A stretch of DNA of 64,000 bases from Planctomycetaceae bacterium (GTDB lineage: Bacteria; Planctomycetota; Phycisphaerae; Tepidisphaerales; Tepidisphaeraceae), in contig JAIYCY010000025.1 of assembly GCA_027487775.1 (NCBI GenBank), positions 211,692-275,691 on the forward strand, read 5' to 3'. A program made the translations under genes and the position numbers. Shown here piece after piece: positions 51,858 to 60,780 of this stretch; position 1 is the stretch's first letter, and each line of letters opens with the position of its first letter. Under the pieces are notes generated by a model. That model worked only from the letters and a program-made list of their open reading frames with translations. It was not told the origin of the DNA and ran no database searches.

Positions 51858-52886
51858 TCAGATGACGACCGCGTCGATGATGCCCAGCGTGCCGAGCACG
51901 AGGCTCACGCAGCCGTTGAGGGTGAAAAATGCCAGGTTCAGGCGGCTCAGGTCATGGGGCTTGACGATGGATTGTTCGTAGACGAGCAGCAGCGCGGCTG
52001 CGCCGATACCGATGGACCAGAGCATCTCAAGTTGCGCGTTCACAAGCCCCGCCGCCACGAACATCGCGATGCAGATCACGTGCGCGAAGCGCGACATCCA
52101 TAGCGCGCCCGCCACGCCCATTCTGGAAGGGATGCTGTAGAGTTTTTGCGCGCGATCGACGTCCACATCCTGCGCGGCATATAGAATATCGAAGCCGCCA
52201 GTCCAGAACATCACACCGAGACCTAGCAGGATCGGCGTAAGCTCGATGCGTCCGGAGATCGCGATCCACGCGCAGAGCGGTGCGATGCCGAGGGCAGCGC
52301 CGAGGTAGAAATGGACCCAGCGCGTGAATCGTTTGAGAAGCGGATACAGGCCGATGAAGGCGAGCGCGGGGATCGAGAGCATGAGCGGCAGCCAGTTGTG
52401 ATCGGCCCAGGCGAATCCGCTGGTTGCAAGGATAAACAGCACGGCTGTCGTGGCGCATGCCCCGGCGACGAATCGCGAGGAGAGTCGCCCGGCGGGTATC
52501 GCGCGACGGGCGGTGCGTGGGTTCATCGCGTCGAGACGTGCGTCGAGCAGGCGGTTCATTCCCATCGCGAACGAGCGAGCTGTGACCATGCAGATGACGA
52601 TCAAGCCGACCTGCACGAGGGACGGGAATCGCTCGACGGTCGCCCCCGCCCCACCGCCCGCCAACACGGCAGCGAGTAGTGCGAAGGGCAGGGCGAAGAC
52701 GCTATGGCTCAGCTTGATGTCGGCGGCGAATGCACGGATGCGGTCGGCGAACGAAGTTGCCTGACCTTCGGTCGCGCTCGCCTGACCTTCGGTTGCGCCC
52801 GCCTGACCTTCGGTTGCGCCCGCCTGACCTTCGGTCGCGCTCGCCTGACCGGGTGATGGAGAGATGCTTCGTCCCGATTCGCTCAT
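51858..52886 (-). CDS. UbiA-family prenyltransferase
   Basis: About 342 residues, integral membrane. UbiA enzymes prenylate aromatic acids for quinone synthesis. The Asp-rich motif is NRLLDARLDAMNPRTARRAI, the second is DILYAAQDVDVDRAQKLYS, and seven to nine hydrophobic helices follow (e.g. LPFALLAAVLAGGG; LVQVGLIVICMVTARSFAMG). The N-terminal extension is four copies of the heptad GQA(S/G)ATE. The ATG at 52886 is chosen over a TTG at 52925. Menaquinone (MqnP/UbiA-like) or ubiquinone use is not decided here; ubiX lies at 60.1 kb. Confidence 0.88.
   Translation of the reverse strand: MSESGRSISPSPGQASATEGQAGATEGQAGATEGQASATEGQATSFADRIRAFAADIKLSHSVFALPFALLAAVLAGGGAGATVERFPSLVQVGLIVICMVTARSFAMGMNRLLDARLDAMNPRTARRAIPAGRLSSRFVAGACATTAVLFILATSGFAWADHNWLPLMLSIPALAFIGLYPLLKRFTRWVHFYLGAALGIAPLCAWIAISGRIELTPILLGLGVMFWTGGFDILYAAQDVDVDRAQKLYSIPSRMGVAGALWMSRFAHVICIAMFVAAGLVNAQLEMLWSIGIGAAALLLVYEQSIVKPHDLSRLNLAFFTLNGCVSLVLGTLGIIDAVVI
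52760..52850 (-). repeat. 21-bp minisatellite inside the UbiA gene
   Basis: Four full 21-bp copies (52760-52843) plus a seven-base partial copy. Two variants occur in the order A-B-B-A (CCTGACCTTCGGTCGCGCTCG and CCTGACCTTCGGTTGCGCCCG, plus-strand reading). It is in frame and encodes GQAxATE heptads at the cytosolic N-terminus. Confidence 0.9.
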
Positions 52887-53080
52887 CGATTCACGATGGT
52901 AGCGCAGGATTGCCGATCCATCCAACGGACAAGCTGTTTAGTTGGATCATTGATGCCCGCCACCCTCACTTTCATTCTGAAGTTGACCTTTGCGAATGTC
53001 TTTATGACGTTTGCGTGGGTGGAGGGATGTTGGTCGATGATCGCAAGGAATGAGTGGCGGCTTACGGATTTTGGGTGTGG

Positions 53081-53374
53081 TCAGGTGGGTCTGACAGAGA
53101 CGGGAAAGTGTTTGGGCGCGTCGACGCCGAGAATTGCTTCGCCCGCTTGGATACCGCGGAGGTGAAGTCGCACGAGATCGCCGAAATCGATGAGTGAACC
53201 GACGCGCATTTCGCGGGTGACACGGAACGGCATACCGTCCTCGGGACCGCCGAGCAGTGTTCCCTCGGCGATCAGTCGTATGCCGTTCGGATCGATATCT
53301 GTGATGCAGACCACGACGGAATCCCCGACGCGCACGATCGCGTCAAGAGGCACGACGATTTCGACGAGGTTCAT
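53081..53374 (-). CDS. Small protein resembling two fused CsrA units
   Basis: About 97 residues. The first half (AIVRVGDSVVVCITDIDPNG, then IRLIAEG) and the second half (IDFGDLVRLHLRGIQAGEAI, then LGVDAPKHFPVSV) each resemble the CsrA strand pattern: hydrophobic IGD-like turn, then VVxVL, and in the second half the GIEAPxxVPV-like end. CsrA is known to be a homodimer of about 60-residue chains with swapped strands. A single chain holding two units would be a covalent pseudo-dimer. This is pattern reading, not a search. ATG at 53374 is chosen; a GTG at 53383 is possible. Unrelated beta-barrel small proteins are an alternative. Confidence 0.45.
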   Translation of the reverse strand: MNLVEIVVPLDAIVRVGDSVVVCITDIDPNGIRLIAEGTLLGGPEDGMPFRVTREMRVGSLIDFGDLVRLHLRGIQAGEAILGVDAPKHFPVSVRPT

Positions 53375-53438
53375 CACGTCCACATTCTAGCACGGCGTGG
53401 AGGTTCGGCTGCTGGACGATGAGATCATGGAAATGATC

Positions 53439-54275
53439 TCAGACGCTCATGGCTTGGAGGAGTTGTTCGAGGTCGTCGCGCTGTGGATCGTCCGGGTTGG
53501 CGGCGAGGTAGCTTTCGAGCCATCGGCTGGCGTGATCGACTTTTCCTGATCGCGCCAGGACGAGTGCGAGATCGCGTTGCAGGTGATGTTGTTCGGGCCA
53601 GAGCAGGATTTCCATTTCGAGCATGGCAGCGACGTCAGCGAGTTGATCACGTTCGCTGAAGGTATGCAGGAGGTTCTGCATGATGCGAGTGAGCCAGTGC
53701 CGATTGGAGACGGGCCTGAGGAGTTCGTCGTTCCATTCGACTTCTGCGCCGTAGGTGTCGCGGATACGTTCGAGCGCGTCGGTGGGGCTGAGGACGCGGC
53801 CTGCGTAGAAGGGATCGATGACGAGAAGTGAGCCGTCACATTCGACGCCCGCGCAGAAGTGACCGGGGAGTCCGATACCGCGAACGCGAAGCCCTGCGCG
53901 TTCGCCGACAACGCGATAGATGAGGCTGAGGGTGATGGGGAGTCCGCGTCGAGTTTCGAGGACGCAGGGCAGGTAGCTGTTGGCGGGGTCGTGGTAGTTG
54001 AGTGTGTTACCGACGAAGCTTTCTTCGACGAAGAGGAGTTCGTGGAGGTGAGCGACGAGCGCTTGTGTTTGTGAGCCGCGGACGCGGGTTCGGAGTTTGC
54101 GGGCCAGTTCGACGAGTGTTTGTTTGGTGGCCTCGACGTTGGCATCGGGCATGGCATGTCGAGCGATGGCGACGGCGCCTTCGATGAGGGCGGCCGGTGT
54201 TTCGATGCGCTGGGCGGCCCGGCGCATGGTTTCAAAGGCTTCGCGTCGACAGCAGACGGGTCGAAAATCGTTCAT
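53439..54275 (-). CDS. SirB1 (transglutaminase-like, TPR) family protein
   Basis: 278 residues. The SirB1 core is clear: LHELLFVEESFVGNTLNYHD, SYLPCVLETRRGLPITLSLI, VRGIGLPGHFCAGVECD and DPFYAGRVLSP. The Cys-His-Asp of transglutaminase folds is not complete in SirB1 proteins, and they are thought to be regulatory. A TPR-like C-terminus follows (EILLWPEQHHLQRDLALVLA; KVDHASRWLESYLAANPDDP). Function unclear. It lies downstream of the tRNA-Ile region on the opposite strand. Confidence 0.88.
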   Translation of the reverse strand: MNDFRPVCCRREAFETMRRAAQRIETPAALIEGAVAIARHAMPDANVEATKQTLVELARKLRTRVRGSQTQALVAHLHELLFVEESFVGNTLNYHDPANSYLPCVLETRRGLPITLSLIYRVVGERAGLRVRGIGLPGHFCAGVECDGSLLVIDPFYAGRVLSPTDALERIRDTYGAEVEWNDELLRPVSNRHWLTRIMQNLLHTFSERDQLADVAAMLEMEILLWPEQHHLQRDLALVLARSGKVDHASRWLESYLAANPDDPQRDDLEQLLQAMSV

Positions 54276-54453
54276 AACTCACCCGTGGATCACCCCGAGT
54301 CATCCGGCCAATCCACATGGTGGCCGCGCTCGTGGGCGTCGGGTGTATCGGTCAAAGCATCTGCACTTGTGCAATAATCCCGCGGGGCATCGGAGAACCC
54401 CGCCGCGGAGAACGGGGAAGTGTCCGGCCGCCACGGGGAAGTGTGTCGCCGAA

Positions 54454-54482
54454 TTGACAGCCGTGGGGGCGGGTTTTACATT
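54454..54482 (+). promoter_or_regulatory. Predicted promoter of tRNA-Ile
   Basis: TTGACA (54454-54459), a 17-base spacer and TACATT (54477-54482). Perfect -35, ideal spacing, -10 matching four of six. It is 47 bases upstream of the mature tRNA start. Confidence 0.6.
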
Positions 54483-54529
54483 ACTCGGCTCGCAATACGG
54501 ACAGGGCGATGCCAAAGTCTGACCGTGTC

Positions 54530-54603
54530 GCGCGTGTAGCTCAGTTGGTTAGAGCGCGTCCCTGATAAGGACGAGGTCCGTGGTTCGAATCCACGCACGC
54601 GCA
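54530..54603 (+). tRNA. tRNA-Ile (GAT)
   Basis: 74-base cloverleaf: acceptor GCGCGTG with CACGCGC, discriminator A at 54603, D-arm with GTAGCTCAGTTGGTTAGAG, anticodon GAT at 54564-54566 in loop CTGATAA, and T-arm CGTGG-TTCGAAT-CCACG. The 3' CCA is not encoded. It is not next to an rRNA operon in this window. Confidence 0.96.
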
Positions 54604-54722
54604 TTCTCTCACCTTCCCCCCTCCCGAATCGAATCAGATCTTAACGCGATGAGCCGGCAACCTTGCGATCGGCGCTATTCTGCCGTTTGGGTCTGGACCT
54701 GGAATGAGGCTCAAAAGACGCA

Positions 54723-54754
54723 ATCAGGCGATCTCCTTGCGGAAATCGCCTGAT
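54723..54754 (-). terminator. Hairpin terminator of the PilZ gene
   Basis: ATCAGGCGAT and ATCGCCTGAT form a 10-bp stem with a 12-base loop. On the minus strand it is followed by TGCGTCTTTTG. It lies about 50 bases beyond the PilZ stop. Confidence 0.6.
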
Positions 54755-54801
54755 GAGCGGTGGTGTTGGGTATTCTGCTGAGGTTGTCGATGAAGCGGGG
54801 C

Positions 54802-55290
54802 TCAATCGTCCGAGTGTGATGCGAGCGGTTGTGCGGAGAGGTAGAGACCGAGCATACCGCGATCGATATCGCGCATATCAACGAGTCGGCCGGCAATTTC
54901 GAAGGAATCGTCGTCATTTTTGCGGACCCGGACGACGGTCATCCAGCCGCACCATTCTTCGCTGCCCTGCCCGGAACCATCTGCGGAGACGAACGGGTAG
55001 ATGCCTGCGTAGGCGGGGAGCCGGAGCCGGATTCGGAGTTGTGCACCGACGCGATAATCGCCGGACTGCGCACGAATGAGGATGCCGCCTGCCGAGAGAT
55101 TGAGCAGTTGCCCGAACGACCGTCCGCCGGCCTTGGGTCCTTCCCAACGTTCCACGCCGTACTGGCCGTGGTCCATATCGGTTCTGCGGTATTGACGACG
55201 CTCCAAGCGGAGCGGGGTCTGGGTCAGACCGACGAAGTCTTCGTCAATGTCCAAAAAGTCCGTTTCCGATGCGATCGACTTGAGCAACAT
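54802..55290 (-). CDS. PilZ-domain protein
   Basis: 162 residues. PilZ domains bind cyclic di-GMP with an RxxxR motif and a (D/N)xSxxG motif. Both are visible: ERRQYRR near residue 30 and LNLSAGGILI near residue 65. The segment WCGWMTVVRVRKNDDDSFEI matches the beta-barrel. A start at 55290 has an AAGGAG Shine-Dalgarno. It probably senses c-di-GMP, but no output domain is visible. Confidence 0.88.
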   Translation of the reverse strand: MLLKSIASETDFLDIDEDFVGLTQTPLRLERRQYRRTDMDHGQYGVERWEGPKAGGRSFGQLLNLSAGGILIRAQSGDYRVGAQLRIRLRLPAYAGIYPFVSADGSGQGSEEWCGWMTVVRVRKNDDDSFEIAGRLVDMRDIDRGMLGLYLSAQPLASHSDD

Positions 55291-55609
55291 GGCCTATCTC
55301 CTTCGATGGGACGCCCTGTTAATCTGGGTGCCCTTCACCAACCTCATCGTCATGACATTTGACCCACTTTTGTGAATTTGGGTATTTTGATCGGATTTTT
55401 TCGCAGAGAATGACCGATAAACCCACGGGACGGTTTTGCGGCGCGTCGAACCTTCGCCCGGATCGGGATTCGGGGCTATGATTTGGATTGTTGGATCGAC
55501 TGAACGATTGATTTCGAACGCCCGAACGGATCAACCGGTGTGTGAGTATGGTCGGGCCGTCGGGTGCGAATAGGCATGACCGGATCGAGTTACTGGATGG
55601 AGGCTGCGG
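55291..55609. other. Divergent intergenic region
   Basis: 319 bases between the PilZ gene (minus) and the 652-residue unknown gene (plus). TATGAT-like and other A/T-rich elements occur, but none with a good -35. Nothing else recognised. Confidence 0.5.
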
Positions 55610-57568
55610 TTGCTTCGGATCATCGGCGAGGATGTGCTGTCTGCGGTGCTGAGGGGTGATGCCTCCTCGGGCGTGGCCACCATCTTTCCCGAGCATCGGA
55701 CCCTCGTGACGATTCCGGGGATTCATGACGATCAGCGGCGCGCGATGCTCGACCAGTTTGATCGCGCCTGGGCGACCGAGGGCAAGCCGGCGCTGACAGA
55801 TGCAGACGTCGAGCGCATCCTGCTGGATTCGGTTTCGCTATTTGTGTATCCGGGGATGATCGCGATCCGTCCCGACCCGACGCGGATGGATCAGGCATAT
55901 GCCGCCGACGAGTTATTGCGCGAGCGTCTTCCCAAGAGTCGGATTCGGTTTTTGGATGTCGCGGATGCGCGGGTGCGTCATGAGATTTTCCGTCGTGGCG
56001 AGGCCTGGCGTATCAATCCTCTGCCTGTGACGCCGGATCAGATTGTGCAGCACATCGTCAAGGCGCAGGTGGCGGTGGGCGGTGATCGGATTTACTACTA
56101 CAACGCCGCGCGTGGCACGCGATATTTGACGGCCGCTCGCTTTCAGGGTCTGGCCAAGCTTTCCGACGCATCCTTTCGGTCGCACATCCTAGAGATCGGA
56201 CATCTGCTAGACGCCCGGAATGATCGATTTGCGCGTGAGCTCGATTTGTTTCCGACCGATGTCTTTGAGCTTGATGCCGCCCTTTTGCGTGATCGTGCAC
56301 AACACGCTTCCGACATCGATCTGCGTTTGCTGCACGCTGATTTGTCGGCGCGATTCCTCATGTCGGTTCCTCCCGAGTTGCGCGAAGACGAGCCGGCCAA
56401 TCGCGTGTGGCGTGAGCGGATGCACGCACAACTGACCGACAATCGCGGCGACGTGCTGACTGAGACGGCGATGATGGGCCTCGCGCCGGAGTTTTATCGC
56501 CAGATCCTTTGGCTGCCCGGTGCTCGAATAAGCGACGGCGAACTGATCTTCGACTCCGAACTCGATTCCCCAAGCGACTCATCGACAATCATCACGCCCG
56601 ACACCGACATCATCGCGGATTCTGATCGAACCGTGCGCAGCCTGATCTGCAACATCCTTCAGGAAAATGGGCATCTCGAATACGTCAACATCGGGCGGGT
56701 GGTCAGCAGCCTTTGTCAACGCACACCGGACGGCGGACGACGTGAAGTCTATGTCGCCCACTTCAGGCGTGAGGGCGACAAGGGGGATCAACTGCAAATC
56801 ATTCGTCTGCAGAAATGGGGCGTGCGTGAACGACTGAATCAGAATGCCGACATCGTCCGTGCGATCTGGGATTCAGAGGAGTACACCGACTACATCCTCG
56901 ATCGCAGGCTCGGTTGTCGGCAGCTCGGCATGAATCTTCCTCCGACGATTCACGTGCGAAAGTTCGCGGAGAGTTACACGGATCGCCCGGGCCTCACGCC
57001 TGGGAACAAGATCTGGACGACCTATTTTCAGAGGCCTTATGTCGACGGGATCGCCAGCGACAAGATCCCGACCGTGCGTCTGGCCAACGACGGCTATGCC
57101 AGCGCGCTTGCCGATCTTCTCGGAGAGGCGGCCGCCTCCAATCTCATCGTCGGTAGAACCGAGCGTAACGGCCATGTCATCTTCGATGACGGGGATGAGA
57201 TGATCGTCGAGGGCCCGACCGGACTTCCCGAGCGTGTGATCGTATCCGACCACACCGGAACCTTTGAGAATCATCATCCCGACGGTTTTCGCATGATGGC
57301 CCGTGCGTACGCGCGTTCGATCATTTCTCGCGCGCCCTACATCAATCGGCCTCGCGATTTCGGGGATCGATTTCTTGCAGCACTCGAACGCGGTTACGAC
57401 AAGGAGCGTGACGAATACCTTCGACGTCGCACCGCTTATCGCGCGCTCTTTCGACATCGCCCGCTCACCGACGCCGATTGTTTCCACGCACGCTGGCTGC
57501 ACGTGCTCGACCGCCTCGAAGCCCACACCGGCCATCAGCTCGCCGGCATGATTCGCGATTGTCTCTGA
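55610..57568 (+). CDS. Conserved-looking protein of unknown function, 652 residues
   Basis: Large soluble-looking protein from a TTG start with GGAGG six bases upstream. I do not recognise it. Segments that look structured: VDGDRIYYYNAARGTRY-like (GGDRIYYYNAARGTRYL), EYVNIGRVVSSLCQRTPDGG, KWGVRERLNQNADIVRAIWD, QRPYVDGIASDKIPTVRLAN and GHVIFDDGDEMIVEGP, then VSDHTGTFENHHPDGFRMMA. The last part, with an acidic FDDGDE loop and a nearby HTGTF, looks enzyme- or kinase-like, but I would not assign it. The next gene overlaps its stop by one base (TGATG), so the two are translationally coupled. Confidence 0.7.
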   Translation: MLRIIGEDVLSAVLRGDASSGVATIFPEHRTLVTIPGIHDDQRRAMLDQFDRAWATEGKPALTDADVERILLDSVSLFVYPGMIAIRPDPTRMDQAYAADELLRERLPKSRIRFLDVADARVRHEIFRRGEAWRINPLPVTPDQIVQHIVKAQVAVGGDRIYYYNAARGTRYLTAARFQGLAKLSDASFRSHILEIGHLLDARNDRFARELDLFPTDVFELDAALLRDRAQHASDIDLRLLHADLSARFLMSVPPELREDEPANRVWRERMHAQLTDNRGDVLTETAMMGLAPEFYRQILWLPGARISDGELIFDSELDSPSDSSTIITPDTDIIADSDRTVRSLICNILQENGHLEYVNIGRVVSSLCQRTPDGGRREVYVAHFRREGDKGDQLQIIRLQKWGVRERLNQNADIVRAIWDSEEYTDYILDRRLGCRQLGMNLPPTIHVRKFAESYTDRPGLTPGNKIWTTYFQRPYVDGIASDKIPTVRLANDGYASALADLLGEAAASNLIVGRTERNGHVIFDDGDEMIVEGPTGLPERVIVSDHTGTFENHHPDGFRMMARAYARSIISRAPYINRPRDFGDRFLAALERGYDKERDEYLRRRTAYRALFRHRPLTDADCFHARWLHVLDRLEAHTGHQLAGMIRDCL

Positions 57569-58068
57569 TGCAAGAGATTCATCCTCGAAGAATGAGTAAT
57601 CTGCCGATGGACTCATCCGATTCACTCGATCAACTGCGTATCCGAAAGGTGATGCTTGATCGCCGAGCATTGCATCGCTCTGCGCAATGGAATTTCGCGC
57701 TGATTCTTGGCTTCGGCATCGCGTCGGCGACCTGTCTCATGGGCGCATACGACGTCGGGCGGCAATCCCGATATCCGGCCGCCTTCGGACTTTTCATCGC
57801 GAGCCTCGTAGCCCTTGTATTGATGACGCGCCTGAAGCTGCGACGAAAGTCGATCCTCGAACGGTTCTCGAAGACAACCCTCCCCGAGCCCGAATCGCCC
57901 CCCGACTTCACCACGCTCGGAGACGGTTCACAGTTCGCCCGGGCGCTCGAACAAATGAACCGCCCTGCATCCGCAGACGCCAGGGATTTCACGAATCAAT
58001 CCTCCGAAGCTGCTTCGGAAGATCATCGTGAGATCGATCGAGACAAAGACCGTTCCGCGAATCGATGA
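57568..58068 (+). CDS. Small membrane protein coupled to the 652-residue gene
   Basis: About 166 residues. Two hydrophobic segments are visible: QWNFALILGFGIASATCLMG and YPAAFGLFIASLVALVLM. The C-terminal half is polar and acidic/basic (RALEQMNRPASADARDF; DHREIDRDKDRSANR). The ATG at 57568 overlaps the TGA of the upstream gene; an ATG at 57592 is an alternative. Possibly anchors or regulates the upstream protein; this is inferred from coupling only. Confidence 0.6.
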   Translation: MQEIHPRRMSNLPMDSSDSLDQLRIRKVMLDRRALHRSAQWNFALILGFGIASATCLMGAYDVGRQSRYPAAFGLFIASLVALVLMTRLKLRRKSILERFSKTTLPEPESPPDFTTLGDGSQFARALEQMNRPASADARDFTNQSSEAASEDHREIDRDKDRSANR

Positions 58069-58104
58069 AGCAGGTTATTGGAGGTTCGACTCCAGACCCT
58101 CGCA

Positions 58105-58323
58105 TCAGGCCGCCGCAAGCTGCTCGTCCGGCATGCGGCCCGTGTGCATGCACAGGCCGAAGAAGACGTGTCGCAATTTCTCCACGGACTGCGACGCCAG
58201 GAATCGGTCATCGAAATCGACTTTGAATGGTGCAGGGTACTGCCTGAACTGCTGAATCAGTTCCTCGCGATCCATCGAAGCAATCCATGTTGCCAATCTG
58301 TCGATCTCGTCACGACTGAGCAT
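58105..58323 (-). CDS. Small conserved-looking hypothetical protein
   Basis: 72 residues. It starts MLSRDEIDRLATWIASMDRE and ends HVFFGLCMHTGRMPDEQLAA. The ATG at 58323 has GGAGAG four bases upstream. Coding composition is good; the family is unknown to me. It lies about 80 bases downstream of the next hypothetical on the same strand. Confidence 0.6.
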   Translation of the reverse strand: MLSRDEIDRLATWIASMDREELIQQFRQYPAPFKVDFDDRFLASQSVEKLRHVFFGLCMHTGRMPDEQLAAA

Positions 58324-58400
58324 TTTTCTCTCCGGAAGACACCGGGACCGCATCGCGACCCTTCGTGGTTGATGGGAAGCTGGCCGCGAGGCCTGCTTCG

Positions 58401-58832
58401 TCACACGAAGATGTCGAGCATCGTTCCCTTACGATGCAGATCGACACGTACGACGGCGTACTTAACTTGTGTGACGGTTCGCTTTTCGTCGACGGGTGGT
58501 AGCTGCTTCCATACGGGTTCGAAGGGTGCTTCCAATCGTGACGGTTGTTCCGGATGGATGGGGATGATGCCGGGATCGACGACGCGTGGATCGGGTTCAT
58601 GCGTGAGTCGCGGGAGGAATCGCGGCGTTGGCTCGATCACCTCACGCGGGCCGATCTCGTAGCTATCGGTCCGCCCCCTGGGAAACGGGCCCGGCATTTC
58701 GATCGTCCCGAGCGGTCCGGGCACTCCGCCCGCAGCGATGAGGTTGGCCTGCACTGCGGACGTGATCGATCGCACCAGCGCCAAATCCAGCGCTGCAACC
58801 AGAACTCCGACCGCCGATGACAAGTCGCTCAT
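58401..58832 (-). CDS. Hypothetical protein
   Basis: 143 residues. An N-terminal hydrophobic stretch (VGVLVAALDLALVRSITSAV) is followed by a Pro-rich middle (VPGPLGTIEMPGPFPRG; PREVIEPTPRFLPR) and a basic C-terminus (VKYAVVRVDLHRKGTM). The hydrophobic start could be a signal or membrane anchor. Unrecognised; it could be exported. It ends 77 bases upstream of the small gene at 58105. Confidence 0.45.
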   Translation of the reverse strand: MSDLSSAVGVLVAALDLALVRSITSAVQANLIAAGGVPGPLGTIEMPGPFPRGRTDSYEIGPREVIEPTPRFLPRLTHEPDPRVVDPGIIPIHPEQPSRLEAPFEPVWKQLPPVDEKRTVTQVKYAVVRVDLHRKGTMLDIFV

Positions 58833-58961
58833 CGCATTTAACGTGAACCACGACCAGCCGACTGCGTCGGGAATCTCACTTGCGATCGTCCGATTTCTCA
58901 GATTGTTGCCGGTATGATTCTTACAAGCGTCAAGGTCGGTCTCGGCCTAACATCTGAGCCG

Positions 58962-60044
58962 ATGAACGACCTGACTCTTGATGATCTGGATTACCACCTG
59001 CCGCCCGAGCAGATCGCGCAAGCCCCCGCCGCCGAGCGCGACGCATCGCGACTCCTTCACCACCATCGCGCCACCGATTCGATCCACCACCGGCAATTCA
59101 CCGACCTGCCTGATCTCCTCCATCCCGGCGACCTGCTCATCCTCAACGATTCCCGCGTGACGCCTGCCAAATTCACTCTCCAGAAATCCACCGGCGGACG
59201 CGTCGAAGGACTCTTCCTTGACGAAGCCGCACGGGGCCATTGGCGCGTCATGCTCAAAAACGTTGGCCCGATTCATGACCGGCTTCGCCTCACGCTCGAC
59301 TCGCCTGATCCGATTCCCGTCCGCTCGATCGAGCGTAGCGAGAATCATTTTCTGATCGAACTCGATCCGGACCATCCGCAAGCACGCGAGCCTGCGCACA
59401 TCATCCTCGATCGCATCGGACGCATGCCGCTCCCTCCCTACATTCGACGGGATCGCGGGCACGACGATCTGGACGATCTGGACCACTCGCGCTATCAAAC
59501 CGTCTACGCCAAGTCCCCCGGCTCGATCGCCGCCCCGACGGCGGGACTGCACTTCACGCCGCGGATTTTTGAAGCACTCGATCGTCGCGGGGTGCGTCGT
59601 GCCTATGTCACGCTTCACGTCGGTCTGGGCACGTTCAAGCCGATCGAAACCCAGAATCTTGCCGATCATCAGATGCACGAAGAGCGGTATGAGCTGTCGG
59701 ATTCAACGTGCGAACTGATCCGTCAGACCCGTGCCAGCGGACATCGCGTCATCGCCGTCGGCACGACCACCTGCCGCGTGCTCGAATCGCAACCGCCCGG
59801 CGAGATCCGTCCGACCGCCGGTTCGACGCGGCTCTTTCTCCGACCGCCGCAGACGTTTCGTCACGTCGACGCGCTGATCACCAATTTCCATCAGCCGCGT
59901 AGTACGCTTATCGCACTTGTGATGACCGCGATGGGCATCGACGCCCAACGACGCGCCTATCGCGAGGCCGTCGATCAAGGCTATCGCTTTCTCAGCTACG
60001 GCGATTCGATGTTCATCGACGGCACGATAAAGTCCCAATCATGA
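58962..60044 (+). CDS. queA: S-adenosylmethionine:tRNA ribosyltransferase-isomerase
   Basis: 360 residues. QueA adds the cyclopentenediol of queuosine to tRNA. Motifs: LPPEQIAQAPAAERDASRLL, LILNDSRVTPAKF, GSIAAPTAGLHFTPRIF, YVTLHVGLGTFKP and YRFLSYGDSMFI. The ATG at 58962 is chosen because the family begins near this residue; an upstream in-frame start at 58914 would add 16 poorly matching residues. No other queuosine genes are in the window. Confidence 0.95.
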   Translation: MNDLTLDDLDYHLPPEQIAQAPAAERDASRLLHHHRATDSIHHRQFTDLPDLLHPGDLLILNDSRVTPAKFTLQKSTGGRVEGLFLDEAARGHWRVMLKNVGPIHDRLRLTLDSPDPIPVRSIERSENHFLIELDPDHPQAREPAHIILDRIGRMPLPPYIRRDRGHDDLDDLDHSRYQTVYAKSPGSIAAPTAGLHFTPRIFEALDRRGVRRAYVTLHVGLGTFKPIETQNLADHQMHEERYELSDSTCELIRQTRASGHRVIAVGTTTCRVLESQPPGEIRPTAGSTRLFLRPPQTFRHVDALITNFHQPRSTLIALVMTAMGIDAQRRAYREAVDQGYRFLSYGDSMFIDGTIKSQS

Positions 60045-60097
60045 ATTGCTCCGGGTCGAGTTTGTCTCGACTAGGCAGACGCGCGGCCCACGGCGAA

Positions 60098-60739
60098 TCA
60101 CTTCGACAGCGGCCCCAGCTTCCAGGTGGGACGCGGCGATTTCGGATCCCATCGCGTCGGCAGTGTGTGCTTCACACCCATGAGGTCCATCAGCTTGCCC
60201 GAGACAAAATCGACGATCTCCTCAACGGTCGTCGGATTCAGATACAGGCCCGGATTGCACGGCGCGACGATCGCTCCGGCGTCGGTCAGCAGCTTGTATG
60301 CAGTCACATCCATCGGACTCATCGGCGATTCGCGGTGTGCGATCACGAGCTTGCGCCGTTCCTTCAAACAGACCGCCGCCGATCGGGAAATCAGATTGTC
60401 GCCCAGCCCGTGCGCCACTTCGCAGAGTGTGTTGCTTGAAGCCGGGACGATCACCATCCCGTCGTGCAGAAAGCTCCCACTCGCGGGCTTTGCGCCGACA
60501 TCGTTATAGTTGTATAGCGTGATCTGATGATCACTGTGGCCAATCAGTCCATCCAGATCGATTGTTTCCATCCCCAGTTCATCATGCAGCAATCGCCGCC
60601 CGAGCGGACTGACGATCAGGTGCACGTGCACGCCCGCCGCCACGCATCCCTGAAGAAATCGCTGGGCATATAGAGCACCGCTCGCCCCGGTAATGGCTGT
60701 CACAATGTTCACATCATGACTATAGGATGCTCGCCGCAC
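60098..60739 (-). CDS. ubiX: UbiX flavin prenyltransferase
   Basis: About 213 residues from a GTG start. UbiX makes prenylated FMN for UbiD-type decarboxylases in quinone synthesis. Motifs: VTAITGASGALYAQRFLQ, VSPLGRRLLHDELG, MVIVPASSNTLCEVAHG, LISRSAAVCLKERRKLV and a CNPGLYLNPTTVEEIVD-type end. A start at 60712 (GTG) is possible. The partner UbiD is not in the window; a UbiA-family gene lies at 51.9 kb. Confidence 0.93.
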   Translation of the reverse strand: MRRASYSHDVNIVTAITGASGALYAQRFLQGCVAAGVHVHLIVSPLGRRLLHDELGMETIDLDGLIGHSDHQITLYNYNDVGAKPASGSFLHDGMVIVPASSNTLCEVAHGLGDNLISRSAAVCLKERRKLVIAHRESPMSPMDVTAYKLLTDAGAIVAPCNPGLYLNPTTVEEIVDFVSGKLMDLMGVKHTLPTRWDPKSPRPTWKLGPLSK

Positions 60740-60780
60740 GATCCATCGGTTATAGTGCTAAAAACTTCCGGAGGTTTTTC

